Assembly: GCA_900550185.1 (NCBI GenBank)
Contig: URRN01000136.1
Coordinates: 1-5,597 of the forward strand
Reading direction: 5' to 3'
Length of the DNA stretch: 5,597 nucleotides
Origin: an uncultured Collinsella sp.
GTDB lineage: Bacteria; Actinomycetota; Coriobacteriia; Coriobacteriales; Coriobacteriaceae
Shown: positions 1-5,319 of the stretch, piece after piece
How the letters are laid out: the number at the start of each line of letters is the position of its first letter
How positions within the stretch are numbered: the first letter of the stretch is position 1
Translations under genes and position numbers: made by a program
Notes under the pieces: model-generated
Databases searched by the model: none
What the model saw: only the letters and a program-made list of their open reading frames with translations
What the model was told of the DNA's origin: nothing

Positions 1-275
1 AATCCAAGTTAGACCATTTCAAATGGTTCGATGTCTGCCCGGATGCGACACTGAATGTGTCCATCCTCGCAGTATCCGGTTCTCAAGGTGCACGCTCTGC
101 GGCTGATCCGGTCCGACCGGGCCGCGCGGCAAGGAGATATATTGCCAGACCCGAGGGGCGCCGGGGGCGGGAATCTGGGCGTACACATTTCCTACATATC
201 TTGTGATCCGACTAACGTTTGCCAGCCGTTAACTACCGCTCGCCGAGCATCTCTTTATATAAGGCAATCTCATGG
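1..275. other. Left-edge region without a supported gene
   Basis: I see no convincing gene, tRNA or terminator here. A 74-codon plus-strand ORF starting at 55 and a 59-codon minus-strand ORF (9-188) are both open, but neither has a well-spaced ribosome binding site or a recognisable domain. A perfect inverted repeat (7-bp arms around one base, ACCATTT-C-AAATGGT) lies at 13-27. Weaker ones lie at 108-120 (CCGGTC-C-GACCGG) and 238-248 (GCTCG-C-CGAGC). None is followed by a T-run in either direction, so the mutase gene ending at 276 has no obvious intrinsic terminator in this stretch. The region could hold the 5' flank of a gene beyond the left edge. Confidence 0.5.
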
Positions 276-1676
276 TTAGAGCGGATACGTCCCCCTAGCT
301 AAAGCACAGCCAGCATCGAGCAACTCATCACGTTCTTCCACCGAGAACCCCTCGGCGTAGACGCGCACCACTGGTTCGGTCCCGCTAGGACGGACCAGCA
401 GCCACGTGTCATCCTCGAATGACAGACGCAAGCCGTCCATATGACTAACGTTTTGCGGCACCTTGCCACAAATCGACTTGGGGTTTACGCCCGGCAGCAG
501 GGTTCGTAACGTTTCGGCATCTTCGGCCTCAAGGCGCAAATCGCGTCGACCGTAACTCGTCTTACCAAATCTGTCCTCGAGTTGGTCGACCAGAACGCCC
601 AAAGGCGCGTCCGTCTTTGCCATAAGCTCACACAGAATTAGACAGGCGAGGATTCCATCGCGCTCGGGCATATGCGCGGCGATGCCGATACCACCGGCTT
701 CTTCGCCGCCTATGAGGACGCCGCCCTTTTTCATCTCCGCCGCTATATATTTGAAACCGACTGGTTTGACGGTCACGCGGCAGCCAAGCGCCTCGGCAAT
801 GCGACGCACGAGCGTCGAGCATGAAAGATTGACGACGACGCGCCCCTCCAAATTACGAAATTGAACCAAGTCGCCCAAAACGAGCGCCATGATCTGATGC
901 GGATGTATATATCTGCCGCGCTCGTCAACCGCACCGATACGGTCGGCGTCGCCGTCGGTCACCAGACCAGCGCAAGCTCCGTCATCGATAACCGTGCGCT
1001 CGCAAGCGTCCACCCAAGGCTCAACGGGGTCGGGGCAGATATCTTCTTGGTCAGACGCCTGCCCGGCGTGAATCTCGTGCACCTCAACGCCAAGCTCGCG
1101 CAGCAAGTCGGCTAGATAACCCTGGGCTGCGCCGCCCATGGGATCGACAACCACGCGCAGGTGCGCGCCGCGGATGGCTTCGGCATCGACAAACGATGCC
1201 ACCGCCTGCATATAGTCAGGAATGATATCCGCGGTGCGATATTGCCCCTCGATCCCCATTGGCTCGGGAGCCATGGTCTCTTCGAGCTCTTCGATGACAT
1301 CCTGGTTGGCGGTCGAGCCGTCACCCATGCGAATCTTGAGGCACAGATAACCCTGCGGATGATGGGACCCCGTCACCATGAGCGCGCCGCACGCCTCACC
1401 GTCATAAGCCGCCGCCCACGTAAGGGCAGGGGTCGGAACAGGTCGCGAAGCGAGCACGGCGTCTAGCCCGTGCGCTGCTAGCACGCCCGCCGCAAGCTCA
1501 GCGAACTCGCGCGCCAGGGGCCGGGTGTCGAACCCTATATATACCGTTTTGCCCGGATTGGTCTTTTGCCACAACTCGCCGACGGCATCGGCGATACGGG
1601 CAACGTTATCGGCAGTGAAGTCCTCATCGACGCGAGCGCGCCAACCGTCAGTTCCAAAATGAATTATCGCGCACAC
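276..1676 (-). CDS. Phosphoglucomutase/phosphomannomutase family protein
   Basis: This is a cytoplasmic alpha-D-phosphohexomutase, which interconverts hexose 1- and 6-phosphates through a phosphoserine, feeding glycolysis, glycogen and cell-wall sugar nucleotides. All four family signatures appear in order in the 466-residue product. An N-terminal FGTDGWR is at 7-13. The phosphoserine loop TGSHHP is at 102-107 (Ser104). The Mg-binding DGDADR is at 241-246. The sugar-binding loop GGEEAGG at 323-329 is followed by a PERDG motif. The phosphate-binding RPSGTEP is at 429-435. Length is normal for the family. I chose the GTG at 1674-1676 because TGAGGTG lies 7 bases upstream and the FGTDGW motif normally sits close to the N-terminus; a GTG at 1736 would add 20 unconserved residues. 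The loops deviate from consensus (TGSHHP rather than TxSHNP, EAGG rather than ESGH), so glucose versus mannose preference cannot be assigned. The family call is firm; the substrate is not. Confidence 0.93.
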   Translation of the reverse strand: MCAIIHFGTDGWRARVDEDFTADNVARIADAVGELWQKTNPGKTVYIGFDTRPLAREFAELAAGVLAAHGLDAVLASRPVPTPALTWAAAYDGEACGALMVTGSHHPQGYLCLKIRMGDGSTANQDVIEELEETMAPEPMGIEGQYRTADIIPDYMQAVASFVDAEAIRGAHLRVVVDPMGGAAQGYLADLLRELGVEVHEIHAGQASDQEDICPDPVEPWVDACERTVIDDGACAGLVTDGDADRIGAVDERGRYIHPHQIMALVLGDLVQFRNLEGRVVVNLSCSTLVRRIAEALGCRVTVKPVGFKYIAAEMKKGGVLIGGEEAGGIGIAAHMPERDGILACLILCELMAKTDAPLGVLVDQLEDRFGKTSYGRRDLRLEAEDAETLRTLLPGVNPKSICGKVPQNVSHMDGLRLSFEDDTWLLVRPSGTEPVVRVYAEGFSVEERDELLDAGCALARGTYPL

Positions 1677-1683
1677 GCGCAGA

Positions 1684-1690
1684 CACCTCA
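1684..1690 (-). promoter_or_regulatory. Ribosome binding site deciding the mutase start
   Basis: On the minus strand this reads TGAGGTG and ends 7 bases before the GTG at 1676. It is the only good Shine-Dalgarno match near the candidate starts and supports the 466-residue form over the longer one from 1736. Confidence 0.6.
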
Positions 1691-1716
1691 CAGTGTTTGG
1701 ATCATGGTACGCGTGA

Positions 1717-1743
1717 GGTATACCCGCAACACGCACTCAGCAA
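1717..1743 (-). promoter_or_regulatory. Weak candidate promoter for the mutase gene
   Basis: On the minus strand TTGCTG (1738-1743) is followed after 15 bp by TATACC (1717-1722), about 40 bp upstream of the GTG start. The spacer is short and neither hexamer is perfect. The -10 lies within a perfect 8-bp palindrome GGTATACC (1717-1724). It is offered because transcription of the mutase gene must begin between the insertion sequence and 1690 unless the gene is read from the IS. Confidence 0.25.
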
Positions 1744-1755
1744 CCTGCCGGCACC

Positions 1756-1780
1756 AGCATTCACCATTTGGGCAAATGCT
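1756..1780. repeat. Overlapping inverted repeats upstream of the mutase gene
   Basis: Two alternative pairings can be read here. CATTTG (1765-1770) and CAAATG (1773-1778) are separated by two bases. AGCATT (1756-1761) and AATGCT (1775-1780) enclose 13 bases. They share bases, so they cannot both form. The site lies just upstream of the weak candidate promoter and could be an operator, but nothing identifies a regulator. Confidence 0.3.
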
Positions 1781-1802
1781 GCCGAGGACATGCAAGCAAT
1801 CA

Positions 1803-1827
1803 AAACCACCCCTAAAAGGGGTGGTTT
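1803..1827 (-). repeat. Candidate right-end hairpin of the IS (terminator-like)
   Basis: A perfect 11-bp inverted repeat with a 3-base loop. On the minus strand it reads AAACCACCCCT, TTT, AGGGGTGGTTT, then TGATTG. Its outer sequence matches the left-end hairpin at 2499-2520, which supports a TnpA-recognised right end. The T-rich 3' side could also terminate transcription leaving tnpA, and the two roles are compatible. Confidence 0.55.
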
Positions 1828-1873
1828 GCTCTTAGGGTATAACCCTTGGATTTCCGGCACGCGTCTAAAGGCG

Positions 1874-1935
1874 CCGGCCCTCACGGGGTTCGGGCCGCAC
1901 TGCAGGTTGACCCGTGACGGGCCGGTCAAACCGGC
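1874..1935 (-). repeat. Extended, competing stem-loops 3' of tnpA
   Basis: Bases 1874-1887 pair with 1911-1925 as a 14-bp stem with one bulged base (1918) and a 23-base loop. Alternatively, GCCGGT (1921-1926) pairs with ACCGGC (1930-1935) around a 3-base loop. The two share 1921-1925 and are mutually exclusive. They begin just after the transposase stop codon and lie inside the element. The strength of the structure suggests a role at RNA or single-stranded DNA level, but which one is unknown. Confidence 0.5.
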
Positions 1936-1936
1936 G

Positions 1937-2407
1937 CTATTTGCGCCCCGGCCCCCTATCGAAGGGGTCCTCGTACTCCTTGACGCTCAGCCGGTCGAGC
2001 GCGATGTCGGCCTTCTCCTGCTCCCGGATGTACTTCGCGATCGTGGCCTCGTTCAGGCCGACGGTGGACACGTAGTAGCCCTCGGCCCAGAACTTCCTGT
2101 TGCCGAACTTGTACTTCATGTTCGCGTGCCTGTCGAATACCATCAGCGAGCTCTTCCCCTTCAGGTAGCCCATCACGCTCGACACGCTGTACTTCGGCGG
2201 TATCGCCAGCAGCATGTGGACGTGGTCGGGCATCAGGTGCCCCTCGATGATCTCTATCCCCTTGTACTGGCAGAGCTTCCTGAAGATCTCCCCAAGGTCG
2301 GACCTTATTTGGTTGTAGATGACTTTGCGCCTATACTTCGGCGTGAACACGACGTGGTACTTGCACATCCACTTCGTGTGCGACAGGCTGTAGGCCTTCT
2401 GGGCCAT
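1937..2407 (-). CDS. tnpA: IS200/IS605-family Y1 transposase TnpA
   Basis: This is a 156-residue HUH endonuclease that cuts and rejoins single-stranded DNA at the element ends through a 5'-phosphotyrosine. The sequence shows the family hallmarks. HVVFTPKYRRKV is at 18-29. The metal-binding HUH motif is His62-Val63-His64 within GHLMPDHVHMLL. FWAEGYYVSTVG is at 106-117. The likely nucleophile is Tyr126 in ATIAKYIREQE. The length fits IS200 TnpA (about 150 residues) and the protein looks intact, with no frameshift. The ATG at 2405-2407 is chosen because a GGTGG stretch precedes it and homologues start close to this point; an upstream extension to 2548 would read through the left-end hairpins. 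There is no accessory TnpB gene. The protein call is firm; current mobility is unknown. Confidence 0.93.
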   Translation of the reverse strand: MAQKAYSLSHTKWMCKYHVVFTPKYRRKVIYNQIRSDLGEIFRKLCQYKGIEIIEGHLMPDHVHMLLAIPPKYSVSSVMGYLKGKSSLMVFDRHANMKYKFGNRKFWAEGYYVSTVGLNEATIAKYIREQEKADIALDRLSVKEYEDPFDRGPGRK

Positions 2408-2475
2408 ACGCCACCACCGCCCTCTCGACTCGGATTCCTTGCGGCCTGAACAATCGCAAGTGTCCGGCGAGGGGG

Positions 2476-2491
2476 CGGCTTTGTAAAGCCG
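2476..2491 (-). repeat. Hairpin in the tnpA leader
   Basis: CGGCTTT and AAAGCCG form a perfect 7-bp inverted repeat around two bases. It lies between the left-end hairpin and the tnpA start. IS200-type elements commonly carry leader structures that damp transposase expression, and this is a candidate for that role by position only. Confidence 0.4.
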
Positions 2492-2498
2492 GTTGTCC

Positions 2499-2517
2499 CC
2501 ACCCGCATAGCGGGTGG
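2499..2517 (-). repeat. Candidate left-end hairpin of the IS
   Basis: An 8-bp perfect stem with a 3-base loop. On the minus strand it reads CCACCCGC, TAT, GCGGGTGG, preceded by AAA. It is the expected subterminal TnpA-binding hairpin upstream of tnpA and resembles the right-end hairpin at 1803-1827. Confidence 0.6.
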
Positions 2518-2524
2518 TTTCTGA

Positions 2525-2560
2525 TGCGGCGCGCTGCGCGCCCCGCACAGGCTAAAGCCT
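2525..2560. repeat. GC-rich palindrome and short inverted repeat beside the IS left end
   Basis: GGCGCGC (2528-2534) and GCGCGCC (2536-2542) are perfect inverses around one base, and TGCG/CGCA at 2525-2528 and 2544-2547 can extend the stem with a bulge. AGGCT (2549-2553) and AGCCT (2556-2560) follow. The stretch fills the gap between the IS left-end hairpin and the operon terminator. It may be part of the element or pre-existing flank. Confidence 0.35.
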
Positions 2561-2565
2561 TTAAT

Positions 2566-2594
2566 AAAAAAACCGCCCCGTATGGAGCGGTTTT
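2566..2594 (-). terminator. Intrinsic terminator of the regulator-methyltransferase operon
   Basis: On the minus strand the RNA forms an 11-bp stem (2584-2594 with 2569-2579, one G-U pair) around a 4-base loop. It ends in a run of seven U (2566-2572), part of which pairs into the stem. It begins 5 bases after the methyltransferase stop codon, and its direction matches the gene. Confidence 0.9.
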
Positions 2595-2599
2595 GCCCT

Positions 2600-3493
2600 T
2601 TATATATCGAGCGCCTCGGCCATCGCTGCCGTAGTGATTGCCGTGGTTCCACAGCAACTGCCCACCATTGCGGCGCCGGCATGTCTCCATTCGATGCATG
2701 CGCGCGCGAAAGCTTCGGGATTCTCGTGCCATACGGGGCCATCCTGAGTCTGGACCGGATCGCCTACGTTGGGACGCACCGTGACGGGAGTCGTCGCCGA
2801 TGCAACCATCCTGGGCACCGCCGCATTCGCGGCCGCAAGCGAACAGCAATTAACACCAACCGAGTTTGCGCCGTGTTTTTCGGCGTACAAAACGGCTGCC
2901 TCGATGTTGAGGCCATCGCCCAGCAGGTCGCCTTTATCGTCAACGACAAAACTCACCAGAACAGGCATGCCGTCGGCGGCATCTCGGGCGCCGGCAAGCA
3001 TGGGCTGCAGATTACGGATAGACGTCACCGTCTCGATCAGCAGACCGTCAACGCCGGCATTGAGCAAGGCGTGCGCCTGTTCGCGCGCAATGCCGCGGAT
3101 TTCACGATACTCGGCAGAGTCCTCGGCAAACCACTCAATACCGATCGGGCCCATCGAGCCCAGCAGCAGCTGAGGGTGCGCCTGGCGAGCATCGTCGACG
3201 GCCCCGCGATTGACCTCCGCCACGGACGGCGCAATCTGGTCGTGCTTGAGGGCATAGCTTGATGCCTGAAAGGTGTTGGTAATGAGCACCTGCGCACCGG
3301 CGGCGACATACAAGCGATGGATACGAGAAACGGCCTGCGGCTCTGCCAGATTCCAAAACGCCGGTGGAATGTCTGCGGCGTCGTACTCACTCAACAGAAC
3401 ACTGCCCATGGGGCCCTGCGCCAACAAGGTCTCGCTCGACAAGCGGCGCGTAAGTTCCTCGGCACCAAAGCGGTTGTAATAACTCGTATCCAT
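2600..3493 (-). CDS. Homocysteine S-methyltransferase family protein
   Basis: This cytoplasmic zinc enzyme is predicted to transfer a methyl group to homocysteine, giving methionine. The 297-residue protein is a single S-methyltransferase barrel, the size of MmuM-type enzymes, with no cobalamin or folate domain. Visible signatures are GPMGS at 27-31 (DGAMGT in many relatives), ITNTFQA at 71-77 and IET at 153-155. The zinc cysteines sit in GVNCC (Cys216/217) and GSCCGTT (Cys280 and Cys281), and this three-thiol arrangement is the family's metal site. The methyl donor (S-methylmethionine, S-adenosylmethionine, betaine or other) cannot be read from the sequence. The ATG at 3491-3493 follows GGGA at 5 bases and lies 10 bases after the regulator's stop codon, so the two are probably co-transcribed and may be translationally coupled. 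A strong terminator follows immediately. Family call is firm; donor is open. Confidence 0.9.
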   Translation of the reverse strand: MDTSYYNRFGAEELTRRLSSETLLAQGPMGSVLLSEYDAADIPPAFWNLAEPQAVSRIHRLYVAAGAQVLITNTFQASSYALKHDQIAPSVAEVNRGAVDDARQAHPQLLLGSMGPIGIEWFAEDSAEYREIRGIAREQAHALLNAGVDGLLIETVTSIRNLQPMLAGARDAADGMPVLVSFVVDDKGDLLGDGLNIEAAVLYAEKHGANSVGVNCCSLAAANAAVPRMVASATTPVTVRPNVGDPVQTQDGPVWHENPEAFARACIEWRHAGAAMVGSCCGTTAITTAAMAEALDI

Positions 3494-3503
3494 ATATATC
3501 CCG

Positions 3504-3926
3504 CTATTCCTCGACGCTGATTCCCTGCTTTTCGAGATAGGCGAGCCAGCGGCTCATCGTGTCCTCGGATAGCGCATGCTCCATCATGCAGGCCTCGGAA
3601 TCGGCTCGCTCAAATTCGACACCGAGCTCCTGAACCAAAAACGTGCGGATGAGGCGATGACGGTACCAGATAGCCGTGCCAACCTCGCGGCCGCGATCGG
3701 TCAGGATTACCTTGCCATAGTGCGATTGCTCGACAAGCTCGGATGCCTTGAGCGCCGAAACCGCTTTATTGACCGATGCCTTGGAGACGCCAAGGCGCTG
3801 CGCGATGTCGACCGATCGCACGCCGTTGGTTTCCCCCTCTTCGCTTTCAATGCGAACCATGCACTCCAAGTAGTCTTCGTTCGCCACCGTCAGATGTAGT
3901 TCGCGCGAGCTATTTGTCGTATCCAT
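3504..3926 (-). CDS. DtxR/MntR-family metal-dependent transcriptional repressor
   Basis: This is a 140-residue DNA-binding protein expected to dimerise and bind operators when loaded with a divalent metal (Mn, Fe or similar). The N-terminal winged helix has EDYLE at 17-21, a recognition helix region around 37-60 (VDIAQRLGVSKASVNKAVSAL) and a wing near GKVILT at 71-76. The dimerisation/metal domain has YRHRL (His90) and EACMMEH at 111-117 (Cys113, Glu116, His117). There is no C-terminal SH3-like domain, so the architecture is MntR-like. Asp18 and Glu21 match MntR Asp8 and Glu11, whereas Cys113 matches DtxR Cys102; metal preference is therefore uncertain. I chose the ATG at 3924-3926, with AAGGGA 9 bases upstream. 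The in-frame ATG at 3945-3947 would lie almost at the predicted transcription start. It is the first gene of an operon with the methyltransferase and is divergent from pepT, and an inverted repeat between them is a likely target. Confidence 0.9.
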   Translation of the reverse strand: MDTTNSSRELHLTVANEDYLECMVRIESEEGETNGVRSVDIAQRLGVSKASVNKAVSALKASELVEQSHYGKVILTDRGREVGTAIWYRHRLIRTFLVQELGVEFERADSEACMMEHALSEDTMSRWLAYLEKQGISVEE

Positions 3927-3935
3927 GATCTTCCG

Positions 3936-3941
3936 TCCCTT
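3936..3941 (-). promoter_or_regulatory. Ribosome binding site deciding the regulator start
   Basis: On the minus strand this reads AAGGGA, 9 bases before the ATG at 3926. It lies inside the reading frame extended to 3947, so it favours the shorter 140-residue start. Confidence 0.55.
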
Positions 3942-3957
3942 CTGCATTCAATGGCTG

Positions 3958-3963
3958 ATTCTA
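3958..3963 (-). promoter_or_regulatory. Candidate -10 element of the regulator promoter
   Basis: On the minus strand this reads TAGAAT. Transcription would begin near 3950. The -35 position with a 17-bp spacer would be 3981-3986, where the sequence (CATACC) is poor and lies inside the inverted repeat at 3980-3999. Repressor binding there would block this promoter. Confidence 0.45.
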
Positions 3964-3979
3964 CCCCATCCAAGCGTCG

Positions 3980-3999
3980 CGGTATGCCGTGGCATACCG
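3980..3999. promoter_or_regulatory. Perfect 20-bp inverted repeat, likely operator
   Basis: CGGTATGCC and GGCATACCG are exact inverse complements separated by GT. The repeat sits in the divergent intergenic region, immediately beside the pepT extended -10 (4000-4008) and over the predicted -35 position of the regulator gene. Symmetry, length and position are as expected for a dimeric repressor site. The adjacent DtxR/MntR-family protein is the obvious candidate ligand, though the sequence does not closely match the DtxR/IdeR or Bacillus MntR consensus as I remember them. Confidence 0.65.
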
Positions 4000-4008
4000 T
4001 GCTAGAGT
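4000..4008 (+). promoter_or_regulatory. Candidate extended -10 promoter element of pepT
   Basis: TGCTAGAGT fits a TGn extended -10 with a hexamer TAGAGT at 4003-4008. Transcription would begin near 4015, giving a leader of about 32 bases that carries GGAG at 4035-4038. No good -35 is visible; its place is taken by the inverted repeat. Confidence 0.4.
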
Positions 4009-4046
4009 TCTTGTTGCACACGACGACCAAGATTGGAGCGGTCTTT

Positions 4047-5294
4047 ATGGAAAACACCACCACAAACCCCGATGTCCTCGAGCGCTTTTTGCGCTACGTC
4101 CAGATCAACACGCAGTCCGAGGATGCAAACTGCGACCAGGTACCCTCGAGCGCCGTTCAGTTTGACCTTGCCAACGTGCTGGCTGAAGAGCTGCGCGAGC
4201 TTGGTGCGGAAGATGCCCACGTGACCGAGCACGCCTATGTCTGCGCGCATATCCCCGCAAGTGCGGGCGCTGAGGACAAGCCCGCCCTGGGCCTGATCGC
4301 CCATCTCGACACCACCGAAGTTGCACCGGGCGCCGGCGTGAAGCCGCACATCGTACACTACGAAGGCGGCGACCTGGTCTGCGGCACGGTTGACGGTAAG
4401 CCCGTTGCCATGAGTACCGCCAAGCTTCCCGCCCTGAATGACCTCGCGGGTGAGGACCTGGTCTGCAGCGATGGCACCACGCTGCTGGGCGCGGACGACA
4501 AGGCAGGCGTCGCCGAGATCATGTCACTTGTCGCGCGTATCGCTCAGGACCCTTCTCTGCCCCATCCCGCACTCGGCATTTGCTTCTGCCCTGACGAGGA
4601 GATCGGTCACGGAGCCGAGCTGTTGGATATCGATACCTTTGGCTGCAAGTACGCCTACACGGTCGACGGCGGCCCCATCGGCGAGCTGGAGTGGGAGTGC
4701 TTTAACGCCGCCGAGGCGACCATCCGCTTTGAGGGCCAGTCCATCCACCCGGGCGACGCCAAGGGCCGTATGGTCAACGCAGGCAATCTGTTCTGCGACT
4801 TCAACGCGTTGCTCCCCTACGCGCAGCGCCCGGAGTATACGGAAGGCTACGAGGGCTTTTATCACCTTGAGGGTGTATCTGCGACCGTCGATCACGCCAC
4901 GGCGCGCTATATCGTCCGCGACCATGACGCCGCCAAGTTCCAGCAGAAACTCGACCTTATTGATGCCGCCGCCTCGATGCTCAACCAGCGTCTGGGTGAG
5001 GAGCGCGTAACGGTCGAGATTAAGCAGCAGTATCGAAATATGGCCGAAATCGTTCGTGACTATCCCGAGCTTATTGATGTTGCCAAGGAAGCCTACCTTG
5101 CCTGCGGCGTTGAGCCCCAAGTGCTGCCAATTCGTGGCGGCACCGACGGCGCCCAGCTGTCGTTCCGCGGTCTGCCCTGCCCCAACCTTTCCACCGGCGG
5201 CTATTGCTATCACGGCGTCAACGAATTCGTCCCGGTCAGTTCGCTCGTCAAGATGACCGACGTCCTGCAGGAGCTCGTCGCCCGCTTTGCATAA
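4047..5294 (+). CDS. pepT: Peptidase T (tripeptide aminopeptidase)
   Basis: This cytoplasmic M20-family metallopeptidase removes the N-terminal residue from tripeptides, supplying amino acids from imported or recycled peptides. The 415-residue product is about the length of the E. coli enzyme (408) and closely resembles it as I recall it. Dinuclear zinc ligands and catalytic residues are all visible. IAHLDTT has His86 and Asp88. GADDKAG has the bridging Asp150. PDEEIG has the catalytic Glu184 and ligand Glu185. TVDGG has Asp207. GGYCYHG has His389. The dimerisation domain carries HPGDAKG (His234), and IRGGTDGAQLSF is at 362-373. I chose the ATG at 4047 because GGAG precedes it by 8 bases and ENTTTNPDVLERFLRY aligns with the family's N-terminus. 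The frame is open back to 3951, but that extension crosses the promoter and operator. It is transcribed alone and ends at a strong terminator 25 bases downstream. Confidence 0.96.
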   Translation: MENTTTNPDVLERFLRYVQINTQSEDANCDQVPSSAVQFDLANVLAEELRELGAEDAHVTEHAYVCAHIPASAGAEDKPALGLIAHLDTTEVAPGAGVKPHIVHYEGGDLVCGTVDGKPVAMSTAKLPALNDLAGEDLVCSDGTTLLGADDKAGVAEIMSLVARIAQDPSLPHPALGICFCPDEEIGHGAELLDIDTFGCKYAYTVDGGPIGELEWECFNAAEATIRFEGQSIHPGDAKGRMVNAGNLFCDFNALLPYAQRPEYTEGYEGFYHLEGVSATVDHATARYIVRDHDAAKFQQKLDLIDAAASMLNQRLGEERVTVEIKQQYRNMAEIVRDYPELIDVAKEAYLACGVEPQVLPIRGGTDGAQLSFRGLPCPNLSTGGYCYHGVNEFVPVSSLVKMTDVLQELVARFA

Positions 5295-5319
5295 GCCTGG
5301 CCGCTCAAGCCTAAAAGAC

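Larger units (their letters stand above)
1797..2520 (-). mobile_element. IS200-type insertion sequence (tnpA only)
   Basis: This is a compact element of about 720 bp with one Y1 transposase gene and no tnpB, the IS200 architecture. Such elements move as single-stranded DNA and lack terminal inverted repeats. Instead they carry subterminal hairpins recognised by TnpA. On the coding (minus) strand the two candidate end hairpins share the core AAACCACCC...GGGTGG: left end at 2499-2520, right end at 1803-1827. The exact ends are not visible. The right end is placed a few bases beyond the right-end hairpin, and the left end could extend to about 2560. It lies between the terminator of the methyltransferase operon (2566-2594) and the 5' flank of the mutase gene, so it disrupts no recognisable gene. 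All genes from 276 to 3926 point the same way as the transposase. Confidence 0.75.

Noticed and set aside
1..60. tRNA fragment suggested by a GGTTCGA string at 25-31
   Set aside because: No cloverleaf arms, anticodon loop or CCA end could be assembled around it on either strand.
9..188. 59-codon minus-strand ORF downstream of the mutase gene
   Set aside because: AGGA is only one base from the ATG, the product is rich in Arg, Pro and Cys with no recognisable family, and the length is expected by chance in GC-rich DNA.
55..279. 74-codon plus-strand ORF
   Set aside because: No ribosome binding site, no domain, low-complexity Gly/Ala/Arg composition, and it runs into the 3' end of the mutase gene on the other strand.
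276..1736. Longer mutase start at GTG 1736
   Set aside because: It adds 20 unconserved residues before the family's usual N-terminus, and the good Shine-Dalgarno match belongs to the GTG at 1676.
1803..1827. Host intrinsic terminator
   Set aside because: No host gene ends upstream of it in either direction, and it shares its core with the IS left-end hairpin, so an IS right end is preferred; incidental terminator activity is not excluded.
2305..2849. Two minus-strand ORFs of 145 and 172 codons overlapping the IS left end and the methyltransferase
   Set aside because: They are out-of-frame shadows crossing the operon terminator, the IS hairpins and two real genes; composition is arginine-rich and without domains.
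3951..4046. N-terminal extension of PepT to the ATG at 3951
   Set aside because: The extension would be encoded by the operator and promoter region and is not conserved in the family; the ATG at 4047 has a proper ribosome binding site.
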